Source of the DNA: Smittia aterrima
Taxonomy: Eukaryota; Arthropoda; Insecta; Diptera; Chironomidae
Reading direction: 5' to 3'
Length of the DNA: 64,000 nt
Assembly (NCBI GenBank): GCA_033063855.1
Contig: CP093830.1
Coordinates: 15,438,854 to 15,502,853, forward strand
A program made the translations under genes and the position numbers. How positions within the stretch are numbered: position 1 is the stretch's first letter; every line of letters starts with the position of its first letter. Shown here one piece after another: positions 23,301-33,130 of the stretch. A model generated the notes under the pieces. It worked only from the letters and a program-made list of their open reading frames with translations, made no database searches and was not told the origin of the DNA.

Positions 23301-25281
23301 ACAAAATCAAACATCTGACATCCCTGTGTCCATTGACACAAATGAAAACAACACATCAGACAATTCTGACACTCCGTTGTCCATTGACAACATCTCAAAT
23401 CAACCATCAGACATTTCTGATAATTCCTCATCTAATCACGACACATCAGTCGAAGACAATGAACCCATATCCAAACGCACTCGTTCCAAACATGCAAATT
23501 CTTCAATGCAAACTCCTTTTGTTCCAAAAACTTACAGACAAGCCATGACTTGTCCAGATCAAAACAAATGGATTCTTGCTATACAAGAAGAATTGTGCTC
23601 CATTGAGCAAAACAACACATGGTCTCCTTGTGAACTTCCAAAAGATCGCAAAGCAATCGGTAGCAGATGGGTTTTTACAATAAAGTATGACGAAAACGGA
23701 TGTGCAATCAAATACAAAGCTCGTCTGGTTGCTCAAGGATTCACACAACAATACGGTGTTGATTTTGACGAAATCTATGCGCCGGTTACACGTTCAGCAA
23801 CATTCAGAACACTGCTAGCAGTCGCGAGTGCACGTAAACTCATAGTTCAACAATTTGATGTCAAAACTGCTTTCCTCAATGGCACACTCGATGAAGAGAT
23901 ATATTTGGAAGCACCACCAGGCCTTGATCAATCAAACCTTGTTTACAAATTAAACAAATCACTTTACGGTCTTAAACAAGCAGCTCGAATTTGGAACCAA
24001 ACACTTCATAAAGCCATGATCACATCTGGGTTCGAACAAAGCAGACACGACGATTGTTTGTACATTTACAAGAACAACGACGATGTCCTGTACATAACCA
24101 TACACGTGGACGACATGATCTTTGCAAGCAACTCTCAATCATTAATTGAGAAGATATCGAAAGAACTCAACAAATCATTCGAACTCAAAGGCTTAGGTGA
24201 CATCAAATTCTACTTGGGCATTCAAATCACACGAGACATCAACGGAATTTTTGCAATCAACCAAAGTCAATACATAGATAAGATTATCTCTGAATTCCAA
24301 CTTGAAAATTCAAAGGACTCAAAATTTCCACTCGATCCAGGTTACCATCAAATTATCGACAATCATTTCATTGAAAACAACAACGAATATCGAAAAATCA
24401 TTGGAATGCTTTTGTACGTCTCAAACAACACACGACCTGACATATCAGCATCAGTAGGAATCCTTTCACAGCGAGTATCAAAACCTCGTCAAGTTGACAT
24501 GAATGAAGCCAAACGAGTTGTCAAGTATCTAAAACAAACTAAAGATGCAAAACTTCACATGTTAAATACTGATGAACCAAAGCTCCTAACAGCTTTCGCT
24601 GATGCTGACTGGGCTCAAGATCCAGTTACGAGAAAATCAATCAGCGGTGTTATCTGCAAAGTTTTTGGCGGTCCCGTCTCATGGTCAAGCAAAAAGCAAG
24701 GTGTCGTTTCTACCTCAACAACAGAAGCGGAATTTTATGCCTTGTCACTAGCAACACATGAAGTTCAATGGTTGAAGTTCATTTTACAAGATCTTCATTT
24801 TTCATTCAAAGATGCCATTACCATTCATTCGGACAATCAATCTACCATTAAAATGGTCAAAAACGAGAAATTTTCAATAAAAACTAAACACATCGACACT
24901 CGTCTTCATATGGTTCGTGACTGCGTTCGCGACGGATTCATCGATCTCATTTATTGCCCGACCGAAAACAACGTGGCGGATCTCTTAACAAAGCCCTTGG
25001 CAGGAGTAAAAATCAACCACCTTCGGAACCTTGCGGGACTACATCACAACAAACAATCTTTGTTTAATAATTGAATACTTAACAGATTAAGGGGGGATGT
25101 TGGATACTGTAACTGCCAGTATTCAAATTACTTGTGTTCAAAGCTATGTTTGTTAAAATATTACTTCGTAAGTTACGATCGTAAAACGATCATTGAAATA
25201 AATAAGAAACTGCGTTTTATTAATTAAACTAAAGTTAATTAAAGCTTATTTCCACCACAACAGCAAGTAGAGGTTACAATA
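20337..25281 (+). mobile_element. Complete Ty1/Copia retrotransposon, unit III
   Basis: Same element at the same site as in unit II: LTRs 20337-20520 and 25098-25281 (184 bp each), duplication caaac at 20332-20336 and 25282-25286, primer-binding site starting at 20521, purine tract before 25098. It is 1 bp shorter than the unit II copy (a T-run before the ORF). It is a duplicate of the first insertion, not an independent one. Confidence 0.97.
20638..25074 (+). CDS. Copia gag-pol polyprotein, unit III
   Basis: 1478 aa, identical in translation to the frame at 8171-12607: Gag without zinc knuckle, DSGA protease, D-D-E integrase, HVDDM reverse transcriptase, RNase H. Intact and potentially functional. 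Confidence 0.97.
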   Translation: MSNFPKLTTQYEETDPDYNPESHPEEWSQPTRRQTRKLTKQSVKVEPSPSTSKPPNSYNDLNNTFFHLSISDESEDESNPSHEKHNPLHLEQTHSSVTQNFSHSSNFSMTPQETEAMFVRILKQAMETASTSSRPPPPPKVDIPKLTTSNYVDWSKKMKYALQLHEIWLDPSKSIADLDPNEKAINAKAVLFLACYLDDQNAALVNQSNETCFITAWNDIKRFHRPRTATILADIYSAIQGLKHQPGEPIETHLIKLETQFSRFHEIDEKVEQSHLVAIILSSIRNSPDFKNVFQSAMWEDEKSLTITKVKSVLISTQHQRKSADSSAMQSNFEKFRQPQIRRTHSYKHHNRRPRDPTKARIVNNTNDGYNDPVSTVAHTSIKNRLGSKPIESTNANILDIEYNEDKLLMSGESKTKVCNNPKDILVSHYSQFNQTRNNSAAIASTAPCSNQHTLNSNVNMNFLPSNKKSNEISCWIIDSGASIHMCQSKDLLNSFVPHSGGTITVANGIKIPIKGYGNLNLNISSRKSSHTLILKNVAFAPDLSVNLISVRELTSLGNSIEFTNRTCYLKQQNSITPIGNLSNSSYILNVSHPINQSGDFIASSCIHEWHRKMSHRNLAHIQSIKDVLNLKVDKCKCSSECDSCLKGKFHALPYPKVSEKPKSPREIITSDVFGPLRTPSLGGAKYFVTFTCIHSDYTEIAAIKCKSECKHELIKFTQRCKTQFGNFPRIIRTDRGGEYMDAELQTYLKDNGIQFQCSAPRCPEQNGISERKNRTLVEAVRTLLFSKSLPKYLWAEALHHANNTFNSIPKKNEFSSPKEIFFRKTFEYSFHEFGAPVFYLTDPTNRSKLSERGAPGIFVGHDINSKGFRIFSNGKLFVARNVRFLKQQNQTSDIPVSIDTNENNTSDNSDTPLSIDNISNQPSDISDNSSSNHDTSVEDNEPISKRTRSKHANSSMQTPFVPKTYRQAMTCPDQNKWILAIQEELCSIEQNNTWSPCELPKDRKAIGSRWVFTIKYDENGCAIKYKARLVAQGFTQQYGVDFDEIYAPVTRSATFRTLLAVASARKLIVQQFDVKTAFLNGTLDEEIYLEAPPGLDQSNLVYKLNKSLYGLKQAARIWNQTLHKAMITSGFEQSRHDDCLYIYKNNDDVLYITIHVDDMIFASNSQSLIEKISKELNKSFELKGLGDIKFYLGIQITRDINGIFAINQSQYIDKIISEFQLENSKDSKFPLDPGYHQIIDNHFIENNNEYRKIIGMLLYVSNNTRPDISASVGILSQRVSKPRQVDMNEAKRVVKYLKQTKDAKLHMLNTDEPKLLTAFADADWAQDPVTRKSISGVICKVFGGPVSWSSKKQGVVSTSTTEAEFYALSLATHEVQWLKFILQDLHFSFKDAITIHSDNQSTIKMVKNEKFSIKTKHIDTRLHMVRDCVRDGFIDLIYCPTENNVADLLTKPLAGVKINHLRNLAGLHHNKQSLFNN

Positions 25282-25824
25282 CAAACTACTTTCAATTATA
25301 ATTTTTATTAAAGATCTTTTCTTTTATGATTGTTTAAAACTCTCATAGTAAAATTTTTTCGTCGTAGTACAAACAACTTGTTTGAGTAAGGGAGCAATGT
25401 CGGCCATACAGAGAAATTTTAGAGACCTTCAGAAATCGTTCTGTGGTGACGAAACTAAAACCAAATAACTACTTTTTTAAACGTTTCTTATCCTTTATTG
25501 AGACTCACTGTTGAATAGATATACTTCCAAGCATAGATCTATTCGTCTTCATATGTGTTCAAGGCATGAATCAAACAGCCTCCGCAAATCATCGAAAAAA
25601 TTTCCAAAGTCGAAAAAAATCATCGAAAAATTTTCAAAAGTCGAAAAAAATCATCGAAATTTTTTTTCGATGATAGAATTTTTTTTTTCGATGAACAATT
25701 TTTTTCGATGTTACTTTCCCCTTGCTACTGAGAGCTAAGGGAGATCAGGGCTCTTGCACCATGCATTCATACATATGAACTTGCTTCTAAGGTAATAGTT
25801 AATCCAAAGGAAGAATTGCTCTGC

Positions 25825-26019
25825 ATTAATGAAATCAAAACTAAGTTGTTAAGCTGTCAATACCCAATGATTTAAAGTATGTTAACAGTAAGAATAAAGC
25901 TAAATTGCCTTAATAATAGAATTTTTAAGAAACGACTTGCTCACTTAGCATTCTGAGCAAATCGAAGAAGGTGATTTTCTTTAGAGCTTTTTATTTCTTT
26001 TATAACTCTGGAAATAGGA
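25825..26019. other. Unassigned AT-rich spacer
   Basis: Non-repeated sequence between the end of the tandem array and the foldback element. No gene or signal is recognised. Confidence 0.5.
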
Positions 26020-26995
26020 GGACGCCGTGATTTCGAAGGAAAACATACTTTTTACATGTATTTTACATGTATTTATTTTTTAATTACATGTAAAAAGTAT
26101 GTATTTTATATGTAAAATACATGTAAAAAGTATACTTGTATACATTTTACATGTTTTTTTCATACTCATTTTTGAAGAAAAACCATGCGAACGCATGCAA
26201 TTTTATGTAAAAAAACATGTAAAATGTTTGTAAAAAACATACAAAAAGTATATAAAATACATGTATTTTGTATAAAAAAATAATATTCGTGTTCCACATA
26301 AAATCCATGCGAACTGTAAAAAATATATAATTTACATGTATTTTTTAAAATAAAGTTACACTTGAGAAAATTCTTATGATTTTCTTTTAAATTTTCTTAT
26401 AAATATGGAGTGAAAATGTTTTTATTTTCGACGATATTATTTTAGACTAGTTTTTCCGTGTGGCTATGCCGTTTGTCGAGACGAATCTCTTTGAAATTTA
26501 ATGAATCGTCTTATCCAACTGAACAATTTTTCTGAACATTTCACAGCCTAAAAAACACAGGAAAACTAGCCGAAAATAATATGGTCGAAAATAAAAACAT
26601 TTTCACTCCATATTTATATGAAAATTTAAAAGAAAATCATAAGAATTTTCTCAAGTGTAACTTTATTTTACAAAATACATGTAAATTATATATTTTTTAC
26701 AGTTCGCATGGATTTTATGTGGAACAAGAATATTATTTTTTTATACAAAATACATGTATTTTATATACTTTTTGTATGTTTTTTACAAACATTTTACATG
26801 TTTTTCACAAAAAAATGCATGCGTTCGCATGGTTTTTCTTCAAAAATGAGTATGAAAAAAACATGTAAAATGTATACAAGTATACTTTTTACATGTATTT
26901 TACATATAAAATACATACTTTTTACATGTAATGCAAAAATAAATACATGTAAAATACATGTAAAAAGTATGTTTTCCTTCGAAATCCAATTTCCC
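26020..26995. mobile_element. ACATGTA-rich foldback element with 9-bp TSD
   Basis: A long inverted repeat: the left arm from gatttcgaaggaaaacat (26029) is complementary to the right arm ending atgttttccttcgaaatc (26985), each about 430 bp, with a ~90-bp loop near 26466-26557. The arms are packed with tacatgta-type words. The outermost 10 bases differ between ends, except for GG at the edge. A 9-bp direct repeat gaaatagga flanks it (26011-26019 and 26996-27004), as expected for a target duplication. No transposase is present, so it is non-autonomous. A single end of the same family occurs at 3889-3938 and 16361-16410. Confidence 0.85.
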
Positions 26996-27149
26996 GAAAT
27001 AGGATATATCAAACTATTATGTAGGCACAAAATGAAGCCCTAGTAAATGGTTAAATATTCAAATGAAAAGGTTTCGTGCAATTTTATAAACTACATTTTA
27101 ACGGAAAAATTTAAAGCGATCACTTTTGGTAAACGAGTTGGCTATTCAA

Positions 27150-27865
27150 CAAAAAAAAGTTAAATGACTTAATTAATGCGCTATATGTCGAATATGTGCA
27201 ATCAGGATGGCAATAAATCATTCTGCAAGAGAAAACTACCAGTGGCGCAAACAAGTTTTCGAAGAAGTGAAATCGAAAAACATTGAAAACATTCTTTGTA
27301 ATCAGTAATCATCATAATGATTTGTTAACATCGACGAATGGTGGGTCCGCAGCAATGGCTCCTTGATGCGACCACAGCTCATCCTATCAACAAGTCAACT
27401 AGATGTTCAACTCATCAAGCACATCAAAAAAAAGTGAGTTGTTTGACTGAAACAAATCAATTGGCTAATTTTGAAATTATTTTTTCAGAGTTTGGAAATG
27501 TTTTCTTCATTAGTGAGACAGAGGCAGGTCGACAAACTTCAGAAACGTTCGTCAAATATTTCCAGTATGTAGAGAACGTGCTGGCAATAACTGATCCCGA
27601 ATTGAATTCGAAATAAATCTTTTTCATCGATCAAATGACTGCCCACTCTGCAGCGAAGTTACCAAGCAGCCCACTACCAAGAGTTTTTTCATCCCAGCTA
27701 AAATGACATCAGTGGTTCAGCCACTCGACCAGAACACCTTTCATAAGATGCGCAGATTCTACAGTCATAATCTGTTTTTGCTGAGTGTGGAAAAGCTTTT
27801 TATCACAGCAGCTCCTTGTCACGCCACAAACGAGTGGACCATTCCAAATAATTAAGACGTCTGAT
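27150..27865 (+). pseudogene. pogo/Tigger-like transposase relic
   Basis: The open frame 27338-27616 ends with FVKYFQYVENVLAITDPEL. It is followed in shifted frames by FFIDQMTAHSA and AKMTSVVQPLDQNTFHKMRRFY. This order (helix, hydrophobic strand with catalytic Asp, then the TS-x-x-QPLDQ block) is that of the DDE domain of pogo/Tigger transposases of the Tc1-mariner superfamily. Frame shifts and stops between the blocks show it is dead. Upstream of 27338 only scattered similarity is seen and no DNA-binding domain is recognised. Confidence 0.55.
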
Positions 27866-28106
27866 TAATGTAAAATTGTTAAGCTGTTCACTATAAATGA
27901 CCGAAAGCCTTAATTATCACATTCCAGTCAAATGTTTCTATAGCTTCCAAGGTCTAAATGACAAAAAAAAAATATTTTTACTTCCTTTTATTTACACAAT
28001 CGACTTTAACTTTTTTGCTTAACTTTGCTCCAAACTTTCTCATACTCAATAAGACGACTTTATTAAAAATTTCTTCTCGTATATTAAAACTTGTGTGATA
28101 TCAATT
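27866..28106. other. Unassigned AT-rich spacer
   Basis: No gene, repeat boundary or signal recognised between the transposase relic and the old LINE. Confidence 0.4.
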
Positions 28107-28479
28107 GGCGCGGATCCTCGGCAATGTTCCCACTACCACACACTCATGTTTGCACACAGACTCAATATTGTGATGTAATATGAGATGGAATCCCGCGCCT
28201 TGACAGACGTGGGGATGTTTCAGATATAAACGCTACTTGATTACGGGCTGCATTAATCTGGAAACAGATGGGGGCTCCTCGAGATCGTAGCGGTTGTCAT
28301 AACGGAGTTAGATACAAAAGGCAATCTGCCTACGTTTCTGTGGATCGCAAGATCCCCTTCGCAAAAATACAATACAATACAAATCTCATCATTGATTTCA
28401 AAGCAGCGCACAATACAATAATCAAGAAAAATTGTGGGGCATCATGACTCAGTTTGGGTTTGCTTTTAAGTTGATAAGG
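28107..28479 (+). pseudogene. Old LINE, piece 1 (upstream region and RT motif A)
   Basis: From about 28390 the plus strand encodes LIIDFKAAHNTIIKK and, after a one-base shift, LWGIMTQFGFAFKLIR, the strand-A region of a non-LTR reverse transcriptase of the RTE/R4-like type. The upstream part (gacgtggggatgtttcagat, near 28205) recurs at about 35650. The RT continues exactly after the SINE at 29033: removing the SINE and one target copy restores LIRLLKAT in frame. Confidence 0.65.
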
Positions 28480-29021
28480 CATGGATGGTTCCTGCTATAC
28501 CGTCCCTAGATAGACAACACCGAAGTGAGTCTACCCTTCGGGAATAGGAAGGAGGTGAGGAAGGGAACTCCGTCGCCTACGTCCACAGTGTGGTTCGGTT
28601 CATTCGGAGGGGAATGCTCTGAAGCTGAAACTTTCCCTATTAAGAGTCATGACCCTTTGAGCTCCTTGAAACTCAAATTAACGCATTGCGAACTCTCAAG
28701 TAACAACACATCAATGAATGTGACATTACAGTAGTGTTCGACCGCCGTCAACAATGAGCCGTTGACTGCAATGAGTCTACTAATCTACCTGCATTTCATG
28801 ACGTCACAACATCAAACGTTGGAGTACATGAGAGCAAACCTGACTGTACACAAGTACTTGTTTCATTTTCATCCCATTCTGACCGTCCAAGAGAATAACT
28901 CTTTGAAGACTTTTTTCTTGCCCAAGGCTGGGATCGAACTTCTGATCTAACACTCGTTGAGTATGTAGATGCGAAAAGTCCGTCCCATTACCACTAGGCC
29001 TTCACAGTCTGGAACACGGTC
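28480..29021 (-). mobile_element. tRNA-derived SINE, 542 bp, 11-bp TSD
   Basis: Flanked by agttgataagg (28469-28479 and 29022-29032). On the minus strand the head has an RNA polymerase III A box (AGGCCTAGTGG, 28991-29001) and B box (AGTTCGATCCC, 28930-28940) about 50 bp apart, as in tRNA genes. The 3' part (minus strand: cccgaagg ... ctagggacggtatagcagga) resembles the 3' UTR of the LINE at 35961-43012, suggesting that the SINE borrows a LINE tail for mobilisation. No A-tail is present. It interrupts an older LINE RT. Confidence 0.75.
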
Positions 29022-29032
29022 AGTTGATAAGG

Positions 29033-29170
29033 TTGCTTAAGGCAACTCTTGAAGGAGTGTGCGTGAAGGTTAGAGGGGAACTTTCGCAACCCTTTCATTC
29101 TAAAATTGGATTGAGACAAGGAGATAGTTTATCCACCAAACTATTTAACATAACGCTTGAAGGAGTCGTA
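29033..29170 (+). pseudogene. Old LINE, piece 2 (RT motif B)
   Basis: Encodes LLKATLEGVCVKVRGELS, then GLRQGDSLSTKLFNITLEGV, the motif B region of the same RT. It is cut at about 29170 by the GGTACC-rich element and resumes at about 34600. Confidence 0.7.
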
Positions 29171-30150
29171 AGCAGTGTGGAGGTACCGGTACCTTTTGGG
29201 TATTTTTGCTGGTACTATAATACCTCGACTATACCTAAAAAGGTACTTATGCTGGTACTTGAATACCTCAAGAGTACCCGAAAAGGTACTTATGCTGGTA
29301 CTTGAATACCTCGTAAAATACCATACCTTAAAAGTACCTTAACTAATAAATTTTGACTAATAAATTTATTTATTTTTCCTTTTTTAAATAAATTTCCACA
29401 TTTTGAGAACGAAACGAGTTTGCGATGTGAAGTCTTAAGCTAACAGTTTCAAAACAATGAGGACAATATTTCTGGGAACCAGGATCGGGTATATTTCAGG
29501 AAAAATAAAATTTATTTGCGGTATTTTTTTTTAAGAGAAAGGTATTTAACAGTGTAGATGGGCGGCCCATTGGAGAGGTCTTTGTTGGTGCCCAGGCCCC
29601 TCAAAGGCCCCTCACATCCGGTCCCAGCCGGGGCCCAGGCCCCACTTAGGCCCCTCACATCGGGGCCCAGCCGGGGCCCAGGCCCCACTTAGGCCCCAAT
29701 GTCCGGGGCCCCAGTGTCCGGGGCCTTGCAGGGGCCGGGCCCAACTCAGGCCATAGTGTCCGGGGCCGTGCTGGGGCCGGGCCCCACTCAGGTCATAGTG
29801 TCCGGGGCCGTGCTGGGGCCGATTTTATATTTTTGAAAAAAATTAAAAAAAGCGAGAAAAAAAAAGGAAACTGAAAAAGAAAAAAAAAAATTAAAATCGG
29901 CCCCAGCACGGCCCCGGACACTGGGGCCTAAGTGGGGCCTCGGCCCCGATGTGAGGGGCCTTTGAGGGGCCTAGGCCCCAACCAAGACCGAATATGGGCC
30001 TGTTTCGGCACCTTTGGCCCCAGGCCCATCCACACTGGTATTTAAAAACCAGCAAGAATACTTTTAACGTATTGTCGAGGTATTATAGTACCTCAAAAAG
30101 TACCTGACTAGGTATTCTCGAAATATATTGACTCCTCCTGGGTACTGGGT
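29171..30150. mobile_element. GGTACC-rich inverted-repeat element (outer)
   Basis: The left part (29171-29340: cagtgtggaggtacc, gctggtactataatacctcgac, and a 43-bp tandem with ggtacttatgctggtacttg twice) is complementary in its theme to the right part (30046-30150: ccagcaagaata, gtcgaggtattatagtacctc). It starts with CAGTG like hAT elements, but the right end and target duplication are not clear (cgtaa on both sides). The middle is split by the hAT MITE at 29550-30037. On the minus strand at 29420-29490 a CPHC-x-H zinc-finger-like stretch may be a BED-finger remnant. Confidence 0.45.
29550..30037. mobile_element. hAT-type MITE with GC-rich arms, 8-bp TSD
   Basis: Perfect 8-bp duplication gtatttaa (29542-29549 and 30038-30045) and terminal inverted repeats CAGTGTAGATGGGC / CAGTGTGGATGGGC. 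Starts with CAGTG and an 8-bp duplication, typical of hAT elements. The arms consist of reiterated ggggcc words (ccggggccgtgctggggcc twice at the left; complementary words at the right) around an A-rich core. It is strikingly GC-rich in an AT-rich locus. No coding capacity. Confidence 0.8.
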
Positions 30151-30418
30151 GCGTAATAATTTTTTAATTTAACAATAATTTTATTATAAGGATTTTTAAA
30201 ACTTAACATTTTTGGTGTGGTTTTGTGTGATTTCAGTTCAGCTGTTAGCCTGTGCGGCTCTAAAGCTATTTCTTTTAGGATATATGATTTTTAAATATGA
30301 ATGACTGCTTTTTTTAAGCTTTTTAAGAAAATTTGAAATGAGCAAGGAAAAAATTAAACCTTGCAATTATGTGGAAAAAAAAAATGTTGTTGATGCTCCC
30401 CTCCCCCTCTTAATTCTA

Positions 30419-33130
30419 CTATCTCAGATTCTTTGGAAGTTGGTGTTTGACTCTGAAGTCAAGACTGTCCGTGGTATAATTGCCTAGGGCATTGATTAGT
30501 TGGTTATCATGGGTTATAGCTCTTGCATAAAATGCGTCGGTCAACTTATTAACATGTTCGCGGATTGTTGGAATGTTCGCGTCCTCATGGAGCTTCGTGA
30601 TTCGAGTGGAGTATTCGGCATTTAACGCTAATCGTAAAACTTTGTTTTGTTGAATTTGGAGTTTGTTGAAGTGTGTTTTGGCGCAGTTCGTGTAGATTTG
30701 ACAAGCGTAAGTGAGAATTGGTCTAATGACAGCTCTGTAGACCTGGACTTTTGTTTTCACTGGAGTCGAGTTATTTCTTTTCAGGATTGGGTAAAGAATT
30801 CTAACCATGTTGCTGGCTTTTCTGACTGCACTTTCAACGTGATCTTTGTGAAGGAGTTTCTCATCAAGAGTATAACCGAGATATGTGACATGTTTCTTCC
30901 ACGCAAAAGTCTGACCATTGATCGACGGTGGGGCCGCGTTAAGTTTTCGAGTCATTTTGGATGATTTCGTAAAGACCATGAACTCAGTTTTACTGGCATT
31001 AAGACGAATTTTCCAGCTTTCGAAAAAGTCGGAAACTGTCGCGAGTGCTCGAGTCATGTGTTTGGTTAGAGAAACTGAATTTTTCCAAGGAACTTCGCAG
31101 AGCAGAGCGGTGTCATCTGCATATAAAGCCAATTCGGAATGATGAGGAGTTGGAATGTCATTGATAAAGATATTGAAAAGGTGGGGCGAAATGATGCTGC
31201 CTTGAGGCACACCGGCTGGCACAGCAAAATGATTAGAATGAGAGCCACGAAAATCGACAAACGCTGTTCTATCGGTCAGATAGGAAGCAATTATCTTGAC
31301 TAATTCAATTGGATAATTGTTTTTCAAGAGTTTGTGAAGAAGACCGTCGAACCAGACTGAATCGAATGCCTTTTCTAAATCAAGAAGCACCATGCCAGTG
31401 CTACGATTTTTATTGAAATTGAAAGTCGCTTTTTCAGTGACGCGGAGAATTTGTTGGATTGTCGAGTGACCTTTCATAAAACCGAATTGTTGTTTTATAA
31501 TGACACCGTTGTTTTCTTCGTAGTGATTAAGAAGTTCTAGAAGGACTTTTTCGTAAACTTTTCCCAGACATGACAATAGAGAAATGGGACGGTAGTTCGC
31601 TGGGTTCGACGGGTCTTTGCCGGGTTTCGCAAAGGAGACAATTCTTGCTTCCTTCCACTTTGTTGGGAAATACGCAATATCAAGACATTTGTTGAAGATA
31701 TTTTTAATGATGTTTATAGCAATTGGAGGAAGTTTTTTAAGGAAAGAGTTTGAAATCAAGTCGGGACCTGGAGCTTTTTTATTTTTGAGAGAATCAATAA
31801 ACATCTTGAGGCTAAACTCAGTGACATGAGCATCAGGAAAAGTTTGAAATGAAGCTTGTCGGATTTTGGTGACTGACTCTCTGACTTCTATCTCATGTGG
31901 GGATCGCATGTCGGCGGTTGTAAGATGAGCAGTGTGATGAGCTTTGGCTAGCGCTTCTGATTTCTCAGAGTCTGAATATGAAAGTTCTCCTATTTGTGAT
32001 TTTAAAGGCGGAACAACAGTTCTCTTTTGTTTAAGTGATTTTGTCATGGTCCAGACCGAGTTATTGGATACGAGGAGATTGGCAAGACGCTCATCGAAAT
32101 TTTCTTGATTGAGTTTAGTAATTTCAGCGCGAATCATTTTGTTTAATTGGTTCATAGCTGACTTGTCCGCTTGTTGGAGAGTTCTTCGATACTGGTTTCG
32201 ATGATGGTTTCGATACTTAATGAGAAGTTTGATTTCTTTAGAGTACGCGAAGCGATATTTATAAGGCTTTTTCTTGGGAATGGAAGAATTCGCGGCAGTT
32301 AGGATCTTAGAAGAGAGATCATCAATGCAATTATTGATATCATCTACAGTCTGGAGATTTTCAGCGTCGGTTTTTGTGGAAATCAGTGACTCGTTAAGAG
32401 TGTTGTTAAACTTCTTCCAGTTAGCTCGTTTAAAATAGAACATTTTGGGAATATCAGGGGCGGAGTTAGAGCTATGAATTTGAAAACTGATTGGAAGGTG
32501 ATCAGAGGGAAGATCATCGATTACAATGGGGGCTGATACAATTATTGACGAGCGATTTATGACAAAGTCAATCGCTGAGGGATTTCCATTCGGTGGGATT
32601 GAAGTTGGACCGTTAGGACCAAGTATGGAAAAACGTTTTTCTTGACAAAGATCAAAGAGATCTCTTCCTTTTCTCCACGCGGAGTCTCTTCCCGCTCCTG
32701 AGCAGTTCCAAGCCGCGTGTTTTGCATTAAAGTCACCCGAAATGATCGATTGTCCTGGGATTGACATTACTTGTTTGAAGAAGAGTTTATGTTGCTCACG
32801 ATTGCATGATGGTGAGCAATATATTGAGGAAATGTAAAAGTCGCCAAGAGGGTCATGAATTTTAACTGAAATGGCTTCTGCATAAGGCAATGAAGTTGAT
32901 ACTAGAGAAGAATGGGGGATTTTACTCTTGATGAGGAGAGCGACTCCTCCGTGCTTTCTATCAACTCGATAACATGAGTAGCCGTCAATACTAAAACTCC
33001 AGTCGGGGCGAAGCCAGGTTTCTGACAACAATAGAAAATCATGAGGATTTTTTTCGAGGAAATTAATTAGTTCAATTTTTTTATGTTGGTTGACTGAGTG
33101 AGCATTCCATGCAAGAACTTTATAACCCAT
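30419..33130 (-). CDS. Jockey-like ORF2: endonuclease and reverse transcriptase
   Basis: 903 aa, intact. An N-terminal apurinic-type endonuclease (WNAHSVNQHK; LLLSETWLRPD; SGDFNAKHAAWN; SDHLPISF) is followed by the reverse transcriptase: NYRPISLLSCLGKVYEK, QFGFMKGHST, LDLEKAFDSVWFDGLLHKLL, PAGVPQGSIISPHLFNIFIN, LYADDTALL (catalytic pair near residue 673), SKTEFMVF. There is no RNase H domain, as expected for the Jockey clade. The start ATG lies inside the end of ORF1 (11 bases shared with the TAA), suggesting termination-reinitiation. The relics at 4225-5201 and 16697-17673 belong to a related family. Confidence 0.95.
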   Translation of the reverse strand: MGYKVLAWNAHSVNQHKKIELINFLEKNPHDFLLLSETWLRPDWSFSIDGYSCYRVDRKHGGVALLIKSKIPHSSLVSTSLPYAEAISVKIHDPLGDFYISSIYCSPSCNREQHKLFFKQVMSIPGQSIISGDFNAKHAAWNCSGAGRDSAWRKGRDLFDLCQEKRFSILGPNGPTSIPPNGNPSAIDFVINRSSIIVSAPIVIDDLPSDHLPISFQIHSSNSAPDIPKMFYFKRANWKKFNNTLNESLISTKTDAENLQTVDDINNCIDDLSSKILTAANSSIPKKKPYKYRFAYSKEIKLLIKYRNHHRNQYRRTLQQADKSAMNQLNKMIRAEITKLNQENFDERLANLLVSNNSVWTMTKSLKQKRTVVPPLKSQIGELSYSDSEKSEALAKAHHTAHLTTADMRSPHEIEVRESVTKIRQASFQTFPDAHVTEFSLKMFIDSLKNKKAPGPDLISNSFLKKLPPIAINIIKNIFNKCLDIAYFPTKWKEARIVSFAKPGKDPSNPANYRPISLLSCLGKVYEKVLLELLNHYEENNGVIIKQQFGFMKGHSTIQQILRVTEKATFNFNKNRSTGMVLLDLEKAFDSVWFDGLLHKLLKNNYPIELVKIIASYLTDRTAFVDFRGSHSNHFAVPAGVPQGSIISPHLFNIFINDIPTPHHSELALYADDTALLCEVPWKNSVSLTKHMTRALATVSDFFESWKIRLNASKTEFMVFTKSSKMTRKLNAAPPSINGQTFAWKKHVTYLGYTLDEKLLHKDHVESAVRKASNMVRILYPILKRNNSTPVKTKVQVYRAVIRPILTYACQIYTNCAKTHFNKLQIQQNKVLRLALNAEYSTRITKLHEDANIPTIREHVNKLTDAFYARAITHDNQLINALGNYTTDSLDFRVKHQLPKNLR

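Larger units (their letters stand above)
20026..25824. repeat. Tandem unit III (partial, with Copia)
   Basis: Third head-to-tail copy. It contains the leader and the same Copia insertion and stops at 25824 (ctctgc), the position equivalent to 872 in unit I; from 25825 the sequence is unrelated. The LINE tail, Gypsy pieces and host-gene fragments are absent here. Sharing of the same Copia insertion site with unit II means that Copia inserted once and the filled unit was then duplicated. Confidence 0.93.

Noticed and set aside
28920..29005. Genuine tRNA gene
   Set aside because: A and B boxes are present but no cloverleaf acceptor stem is evident, and the region is the head of a 542-bp insertion with TSD, i.e. 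a SINE.
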